Shown piece after piece: positions 59,444 through 64,000 of a stretch of 64,000 bases of DNA. Location of the stretch: the NCBI RefSeq assembly GCF_006782915.1, contig NZ_VCNP01000052.1, positions 1-64,000 on the forward strand, read 5' to 3'. The first letter of the stretch is position 1. The number at the start of each line of letters is the position of its first letter. Source of the DNA: Streptomyces calvus (lineage in GTDB: Bacteria > Actinomycetota > Actinomycetes > Streptomycetales > Streptomycetaceae). Under the pieces are notes generated by a model. That model saw only the letters and a program-made list of their open reading frames with translations. It did not search any database and was not told the DNA's origin. Both the position numbers and the translations under genes were made by a program.

Positions 59444-60997
59444 ATGGTGGCGAAGAAGACCGCCGTACAGCAGTCGGCGCCGTCCGGCAGGCCCGGGTCC
59501 GCTCCCGGCGGTGCGGGCAAGGGGGCGGGCGGGAAGAAGAGCACGAGCTCGTCGGGTGCGGCCGGGGCGGCGAGGGCGCAGCAGGCTGCTGGGGCGGCGG
59601 AGGCGGCGGCCGGGAAGGCCGTGGCCGGGAGGGCTGCGGCGGGGAGGGCGGGCGTGGGGGAGCGGGCCGCGGAGGCGGAGCCGGTGCGCAAGGAGGCCAC
59701 CGCTCCGGAAGCGTCCGTGAAGAAGGCGCCTGCGAAGAAGGTGCCTGCGAAGAAGGTGGCGGCCGGGAAGGCGTCCGTGAAGCAGGCGGCGAAGAAGACG
59801 ACGGTGAAGAGGACGGCGACGGGGGATGTCTCCGCCGCTGAGGCGTCCGGCGGCATGCCTGCGGGGAAGAAGACGGCAGCCAAGAAGTCGGCAGCCAAGG
59901 AGACGGCAGCCGGGAAGACGGTCGCCAAGAAGACAGCAGCGAAGACGGTCGCCGAGGAGGCGGTCGCCGCGAAGGCAGTCGCCAGGGAGCCGCTCGCGGA
60001 GGAGACGACTGCGGAGAAGGCCGCCGAGGAGGAACCGGCCAGGAAGGCGCCCGCGAAGAAGGCGCCCGCGAAGAAGGCGGCGGTGAAGAAAACGGCGGCC
60101 AAGAAGGCGCCCGCCAAGAAGACGCCCGCCAAGAAGGCGCCCGGCAAGAAGACGGCAGTCGAGGATGCGCCCGCGGCGAAGGCGCCCTCGAAGAGGACCG
60201 CCGCGAAGAAGGCGCCCGCGAAGCCGCCGCCCGGGGCCGAGGCCCCCGCGGAGGAGGCGATCGCGGAGAAGCCCGCCGCCGGACGGAAGGCCGGACGGAC
60301 GGCCGCCGCGCCGGCCGCAGCGACGGGCGCCGCCGGTGCCCGGGGGCAGCGGGACGCCGGAGCGGCGGCGGGGGAAGCCGGGCCCACGGGCCCGGGCGGT
60401 GGCGCCGAGCGCGGGGGCGCCGCCAGGACCAGCGGGTCCGCACAGGATGTGGCCGGGCGCAGCACGGCCGATGACGCGGGCGCGGCCGAGGCCGCGGCGC
60501 AGACGGGAGTGACGACGGTGGGTGCGAAGAAGACCCCTGGCACGGCGGCCACGGCGGCGAAGACCGCCGTGCCCAAGGCCCGGATCGGCGCGGCGGAGCC
60601 GGGCGACCTCGCGGTGCGTCCGGGCGAGGAGCCGTGGACTCCGGAAGAGGTCGAGGAGGCGCGGGACGAGCTGATGTCCGAGGTGCTGCGGCTGCGCGAG
60701 GAGATCACCAACTCCGAGCAGTCGCTGGCCGGTCTGATGCGGGACTCCGGCGACGGAGCGGGCGACGACCAGGCGGACACCGGGACCAAGAACATCACGC
60801 GCGAGCACGAACTCGCGCTCGCCGCCAACGCGCGCGAGATGCTCACCCAGTTCGAACGCGCCCTGCAGCGCCTGGACGCCGGGACGTACGGCCTGTGCGA
60901 GAACTGCGGCAACCCCATCGGCAAGGCCCGTATGCAGGCCTTCCCGCGGGCCACCCTGTGCGTCGAGTGCAAGCAGAAGCAGGAGCGCCGGTACTGA
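59444..60997 (+). CDS. TraR/DksA zinc-finger protein with histone-H1-like arm
   Basis: A 517-residue protein in two unlike parts. Residues 1 to about 390 are low complexity, rich in Ala, Lys, Pro and Gly with many KKAPAKKA and AAKKT units like histone H1 or the tail of HupS, likely to bind DNA or RNA. The last 115 residues are a DksA/TraR domain: EEVEEARDELMSEVLRLREE, a coiled coil, then the C4 zinc site CENCGNPIGKARMQAFPRAT followed by LCVECK. DksA proteins act on RNA polymerase with ppGpp, but the acidic coiled-coil tip is not certain here. ATG 59444 has AAGGGG upstream, next to a CACA-ATA-TGTG palindrome. The 59148-59443 gap shows no gene. Confidence 0.85.
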   Translation: MVAKKTAVQQSAPSGRPGSAPGGAGKGAGGKKSTSSSGAAGAARAQQAAGAAEAAAGKAVAGRAAAGRAGVGERAAEAEPVRKEATAPEASVKKAPAKKVPAKKVAAGKASVKQAAKKTTVKRTATGDVSAAEASGGMPAGKKTAAKKSAAKETAAGKTVAKKTAAKTVAEEAVAAKAVAREPLAEETTAEKAAEEEPARKAPAKKAPAKKAAVKKTAAKKAPAKKTPAKKAPGKKTAVEDAPAAKAPSKRTAAKKAPAKPPPGAEAPAEEAIAEKPAAGRKAGRTAAAPAAATGAAGARGQRDAGAAAGEAGPTGPGGGAERGGAARTSGSAQDVAGRSTADDAGAAEAAAQTGVTTVGAKKTPGTAATAAKTAVPKARIGAAEPGDLAVRPGEEPWTPEEVEEARDELMSEVLRLREEITNSEQSLAGLMRDSGDGAGDDQADTGTKNITREHELALAANAREMLTQFERALQRLDAGTYGLCENCGNPIGKARMQAFPRATLCVECKQKQERRY

Positions 60998-61062
60998 TCG
61001 GCGGGCGCACAGGGCGTGCCGTACCCTCGTCCTCAGTCAGGCACCTAGGTTGAGGGACTCAC

Positions 61063-61659
61063 GTGGCAGAGGCGGAGCGCATCATCGGTACGCCGGACAC
61101 CCCGGACGCGGACCGGGACGGGCAGGAGACGGCCGGCACCGACGGGACGGCGGCGGAGACCGGGCGGCCCCGCGGCAAGCGGCGGGTCGCCGTGCTGTTC
61201 GCCGTCGCCGCCTTCGCCTACGCCCTCGATCTGATCAGCAAGATGATCGTGGTCGCCAAGCTGGAGCACCACGAGCCGATCGAGATCATCGGCGACTGGC
61301 TGAGGTTCGAGGCGATCCGCAACGCGGGCGCGGCCTTCGGCTTCGGTGAGGCCTTCACCGTGATCTTCACGGTGATCGCCGCGTCCGTGATCGTGGTGAT
61401 CATCCGCCTCGCCCGCAAGCTGTACAGCCTGCCCTGGGCGATCGCGCTCGGCATGCTGCTCGGCGGTGCCCTCGGCAACCTCACCGACCGGATCTTCCGG
61501 TCCCCGGGCGTCTTCCAGGGCGCGGTCGTCGACTTCATCGCGCCCAAGCACTTCGCCGTGTTCAACCTGGCGGACTCGGCGATCGTGTGCGGCGGCATCC
61601 TGATCGTGCTGCTGTCGTTCCGGGGCCTCGACCCGGACGGCACGGTCCACAAGGACTGA
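61063..61659 (+). CDS. lspA: Lipoprotein signal peptidase (signal peptidase II)
   Basis: Cleaves the signal peptide of lipoproteins after lipid modification. The 198-residue protein has four helices; the catalytic aspartates are in LGNLTDRIFR and FNLADSAIV, with the conserved IRNAGAAFGFGE and VVDFI segments. A 40-residue acidic cytoplasmic extension precedes the first helix. GTG 61063 has GAGGG upstream. It is followed by an RluD-type gene, an arrangement conserved in many bacteria. Confidence 0.94.
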   Translation: MAEAERIIGTPDTPDADRDGQETAGTDGTAAETGRPRGKRRVAVLFAVAAFAYALDLISKMIVVAKLEHHEPIEIIGDWLRFEAIRNAGAAFGFGEAFTVIFTVIAASVIVVIIRLARKLYSLPWAIALGMLLGGALGNLTDRIFRSPGVFQGAVVDFIAPKHFAVFNLADSAIVCGGILIVLLSFRGLDPDGTVHKD

Positions 61660-61669
61660 GGGCTCCCGG

Positions 61670-61685
61670 ACTCTCGTACGAGAGT
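61670..61685. promoter_or_regulatory. 16-bp perfect palindrome between lspA and rluD
   Basis: ACTCTCGTACGAGAGT is fully symmetric and lies 28 bases before the rluD start, just upstream of a -10-like CATACT (61701-61706). Its place suggests an operator or regulator site over the -35 region. The regulator is unknown. Confidence 0.45.
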
Positions 61686-61712
61686 GTCCGACCCGTCCGG
61701 CATACTCGACGG

Positions 61713-62657
61713 GTGAGCACGATTCCCGAGATCCGTACCCTGCCCGTGCCCGACGGCCTGGAGGGCGAGCGCGTCGACGCCGCCATCTCCCGCATGTTCG
61801 GCTTCTCCCGTACCAAGGCGGCCGAGCTCGCCGCCGCGGGGAAGGTCACGGTCGACGGATCGGTGGTCGGCAAGTCCGAGCGGGTCAACGGCGGTGCCTG
61901 GCTCGAGGTGGAGATGCCGCAGGCGCCCGCCCCCGTGCAGGTGGTGGCCGAACCGGTCGAGGGCATGGAGATCGTGCACGACGACGACGACGTGGTCGTG
62001 ATCGTCAAGCCCGTCGGAGTCGCCGCCCACCCCTCGCCCGGCTGGACCGGCCCCACGGTGATCGGCGGTCTCGCCGCCGCCGGGTACCGCATCTCGACCT
62101 CCGGCGCCGCCGAGCGCCAGGGCATCGTGCACCGCCTCGACGTCGGCACCTCCGGCCTGATGGTCGTCGCCAAGTCCGAGTACGCGTACACGTCGCTCAA
62201 GCGCCAGTTCAAGGAGCGCACGGTCGACAAGCGGTACCACACGCTCGTCCAGGGCCACCCCGACCCCACCAGCGGCACCATCGACGCCCCCATCGGCCGC
62301 CACCCGCAGCACGACTACAAGTGGGCGGTCACCGCCGACGGCAAGCCGTCCGTCACGCACTACGACCTCATCGAGGCCTTCCGCGCCGCCTCCCTCCTCG
62401 ACGTCAAGCTGGAGACGGGCCGCACCCACCAGATCCGCGTCCACATGGCCGCCCACCGCCACCCCTGCGTCGGCGACCTCACCTACGGCGCCGACCCGAC
62501 GCTCGCCAAGCGGCTGCGGCTGACCCGGCAGTGGCTGCACGCGGTGCGGCTCGGCTTCGAGCACCCCGGTGACGGACAGTGGGTGGAGTTCGGCTGCGAC
62601 TACCCCGACGACCTGCAGCAGGCGCTCGACCAGGTCCGCGAGGAGACCTACGCGTGA
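61713..62657 (+). CDS. RluA/RluD-family pseudouridine synthase
   Basis: A 314-residue RNA pseudouridine synthase. An S4 RNA-binding domain (VDAAISRMFGFSRTKAAELA) precedes the catalytic domain, whose aspartate is in HRLDVGTSGLMVVAK; later motifs are LVQGHPDPTSGTIDAPIGRH, LETGRTHQIRVHMAA and GDLTYGAD. RluD acts on 23S helix 69, and that is the likeliest role, but the exact site is not proven. GTG 61713 is chosen because the S4 domain follows normally and CATACT lies six bases upstream. The stop overlaps the next gene by GTGA. Confidence 0.9.
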   Translation: MSTIPEIRTLPVPDGLEGERVDAAISRMFGFSRTKAAELAAAGKVTVDGSVVGKSERVNGGAWLEVEMPQAPAPVQVVAEPVEGMEIVHDDDDVVVIVKPVGVAAHPSPGWTGPTVIGGLAAAGYRISTSGAAERQGIVHRLDVGTSGLMVVAKSEYAYTSLKRQFKERTVDKRYHTLVQGHPDPTSGTIDAPIGRHPQHDYKWAVTADGKPSVTHYDLIEAFRAASLLDVKLETGRTHQIRVHMAAHRHPCVGDLTYGADPTLAKRLRLTRQWLHAVRLGFEHPGDGQWVEFGCDYPDDLQQALDQVREETYA

Positions 62658-63121
62658 GCGCCGTTCACGTCCTGCGCGTGGCGGAGGACCCAGCCGACCT
62701 GGAGGCGTGCTTCGCGGTCCGCAAGGACGTCTTCGTCGCCGAACAGGGCGTCCCCGAGGACATCGAGTACGACGCCTACGACGCCGGCGCCGTGCACGTG
62801 CTGGCGGTCCGCGAGGACGGCGTACCGCTCGGCACCGGGCGGCTGCTGCACGGCGCGGCCGCCGCGGCGAAGAACGGCGGTGATCCGGCCGTCGGATCGC
62901 TCGGACGGCTCGCGGTGACGCGCGCGGCGCGGGGCCTCGGCGTCGGTGCCGCGCTGGTGCGGGCCATCGAGGACGCGGCCCGCGCGCGGGGTCTGACGGC
63001 CGTCGACCTGCACGCGCAGACCCACGCCCTCGGCTTCTACGAGCGGCTGGGCTACGAGGCCTACGGGCCGGAGTTCCCGGACGCGGGCATACCGCACCGG
63101 GCCATGCGGCGCGTTCTGTAG
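62654..63121 (+). CDS. GNAT-family N-acetyltransferase
   Basis: A 155-residue acetyltransferase. It has CFAVRKDVFVAEQGVPEDIE, typical of the ElaA/YjcF-like group, the acetyl-CoA loop LAVTRAARGLGVGAALVRAI and the C-terminal HALGFYERLGYEAYGPEF. The substrate is unknown; small amines or polyamine-like molecules are plausible for the group. GTG 62654 overlaps the pseudouridine synthase stop by GTGA, so the two are coupled. Confidence 0.88.
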   Translation: MSAVHVLRVAEDPADLEACFAVRKDVFVAEQGVPEDIEYDAYDAGAVHVLAVREDGVPLGTGRLLHGAAAAAKNGGDPAVGSLGRLAVTRAARGLGVGAALVRAIEDAARARGLTAVDLHAQTHALGFYERLGYEAYGPEFPDAGIPHRAMRRVL

Positions 63122-63156
63122 CCGGGGCCGCGACGGCCTGGTGAGGGCCTAGCCTT

Positions 63157-63379
63157 AGGGCCTGTCGTTTGGATCGTCCCGGGGTCGCGGGGTCCGGCAC
63201 GCGCGTCTGCGGCGTTGCCGTCGGTTGCCGACTCCCCCACGCTCGGCTCCGCTCGCGCGGGGGCACCCCCACCGCGCTGTCGCCCTCCTCCGCCGTGCAG
63301 CTGCACGCACCGGACCCCGCTCGAGCCGGTCGAAAGGGCACCGCACCTCACAGCCGCGCTGATCCGAACGACAGACCCT
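63157..63379. mobile_element. MITE-like element with 19-bp terminal inverted repeats
   Basis: AGGGCCTGTCGTTTGGATC (63157-63175) and GATCCGAACGACAGACCCT (63361-63379) are inverted repeats with two mismatches. A second inner pair (GGGGTCCGG / CCGGACCCC) lies inside. The 223-bp body has no coding frame of note and includes the GC-rich CCCCCACGCTCGGCTCCGCT word that recurs in Streptomyces intergenic regions. It is therefore a non-autonomous insertion element, presumably moved by a transposase elsewhere. No target duplication is obvious. Confidence 0.75.
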
Positions 63380-63436
63380 GGGCGTGGCAGGGTGGAGTTC
63401 CGCCCTGCGACCGCCGATCCGTCCGGAGTACTGACC

Positions 63437-64000
63437 GTGGATCAGTTGACCCTGCTGTTCGTCCTGTTGCTCGGGGCCGTGGTGAGCGTTCCCGTGGGGG
63501 AGCGGCTGGGGCTGCCGGCGCCGGTCCTGATGACGCTCCTCGGCATCGTCCTGGCGCTGCTGGAGTTCGTGCCGAACGTCGACATCCCGCCGGACCTGAT
63601 CCTCCCGCTGCTGCTGCCGCCCCTGCTGTACGCCGCCGTGCGGCGCACCTCCTGGCGGCAGTTCGCGGCGAACGTCAGACCGATCCTGCTGCTCGCGGTC
63701 GCGCTGGTCTTCGTCACCATGCTGTGCGTCGCCGCCGTCGCCCACGCGATCGTGCCCGGGCTGCCGCTCGCCGCCGCCCTCGCCCTCGGCGCGCTGGTCG
63801 CGCCGCCCGACCCGGTCGCCGCGACCGCCGTGGCGGGCAAACTGGGGCTGCCGCGCCGGCTGGTGTCGATCCTGGAGGGCGAGGGCCTGTTCAACGACGT
63901 CACCGCGATCGTCCTGTACAACGTGGCGATCGCCGCCGTCGTGAGCGGCACCTTCTCGCCGTGGGAGGCCGGGCTCGACCTGGTGCTGTCCGCCGTGGTG
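63437..64000 (+). CDS. Na+/H+ antiporter, CPA1 family (5' part only)
   Basis: The first 188 codons of a cation/proton antiporter, cut by the window end. From GTG 63437 it reads MDQLTLLFVLLLGAVVSVPV, with helices typical of NhaP-like exchangers, the LILPLLLPPLLYAAV segment, APPDPVAATAVAG (the conserved PDP region of transport) and LEGEGLFNDVTAIVLYNVAI (the ND motif). GGAG lies ahead of the start. It exchanges Na+ or K+ for H+ at the membrane. The C-terminal half is not visible. Confidence 0.88.
   Translation, partial: MDQLTLLFVLLLGAVVSVPVGERLGLPAPVLMTLLGIVLALLEFVPNVDIPPDLILPLLLPPLLYAAVRRTSWRQFAANVRPILLLAVALVFVTMLCVAAVAHAIVPGLPLAAALALGALVAPPDPVAATAVAGKLGLPRRLVSILEGEGLFNDVTAIVLYNVAIAAVVSGTFSPWEAGLDLVLSAVV

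Noticed and set aside
1..64000. tRNA, rRNA, prophage or biosynthetic gene cluster
   Set aside because: No tRNA cloverleaf, rRNA stretch, phage structural gene, integrase or PKS/NRPS domain was recognised on either strand.

Overview
The window is a stretch of chromosome from a high-GC Gram-positive actinomycete, almost certainly a Streptomyces. The evidence is the very GC-rich third codon positions, the many GTG and TTG starts, leaderless promoters, and a complete Streptomyces-type division and cell-wall (dcw) cluster that runs rsmH-ftsL-ftsI-murE-murF-mraY-murD-ftsW-murG-ftsQ-ftsZ-ylmD-ylmE-sepF-sepG-divIVA without mraZ. From memory, the overall order mirrors the S. coelicolor region from about SCO2121 (macS) down to SCO2074; that mapping was not checked by a search.

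Layout. (1) 1-6.1 kb: a broken XRE regulator with two coupled DUF397 genes, an EEP-fold phosphohydrolase, a small membrane protein coupled to an Est30-like esterase, a PlsC acyltransferase, and the MacS/MacR two-component pair. (2) 6.1-12.7 kb: a fused anthranilate synthase behind a Trp-Trp-Trp leader peptide and attenuator, divergent from class II DAHP synthase (two aromatic-pathway entry points back to back); the iron-storage pair bfd/bfr with an iron box; a sulfite-oxidase-like molybdoenzyme; endonuclease IV. (3) 12.8-21.4 kb: a PASTA Ser/Thr kinase, thiO-thiS-thiG behind a TPP riboswitch, a flavin reductase, an Rv2175c-like DNA-binding protein, thiE and metF. (4) 21.4-31.1 kb: a two-helix membrane protein with a Tyr/Gln/Gly tail, a phytoene-desaturase-like oxidoreductase, a TetR/YhgE/degenerate ABC-ATPase operon, a HEPN protein, a methyltransferase and a DUF3040 membrane protein. 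(5) 31.1-37.2 kb: a transglutaminase/DUF58/MoxR operon and a beta-carbonic anhydrase. (6) 37.2-55.4 kb: the dcw cluster, with a candidate promoter before rsmH and a rich regulatory region before ftsZ, closed by a strong terminator after divIVA. (7) 55.5-64 kb: ileS (convergent with divIVA) behind a T-box leader, a TraR/DksA protein with a histone-H1-like arm, lspA, an RluD-type pseudouridine synthase, a GNAT acetyltransferase, a small inverted-repeat mobile element, and the start of a Na+/H+ antiporter cut by the window edge.

How the parts work together. The dcw genes make lipid II (murE, murF, mraY, murD, murG), flip and polymerise it (ftsW, ftsI), and assemble and anchor the Z-ring (ftsZ, ftsQ, ftsL, sepF, sepG). 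DivIVA marks the growing hyphal tip. Three RNA sensors read metabolic state: tryptophan by attenuation, thiamin pyrophosphate by riboswitch, and uncharged tRNA-Ile by T-box.

Unusual points. At four loci a gene's stop codon lies inside the terminal unit of a tandem repeat. The ATPase of the YhgE operon has lost all its recognisable catalytic residues and carries a 16-histidine tail. The isoleucyl-tRNA synthetase has a GAHH signature in place of HIGH. No wholly new multi-gene system could be proven from sequence alone; the strongest candidates are the TetR/YhgE/degenerate-ATPase operon and the stop-codon repeat arrays.
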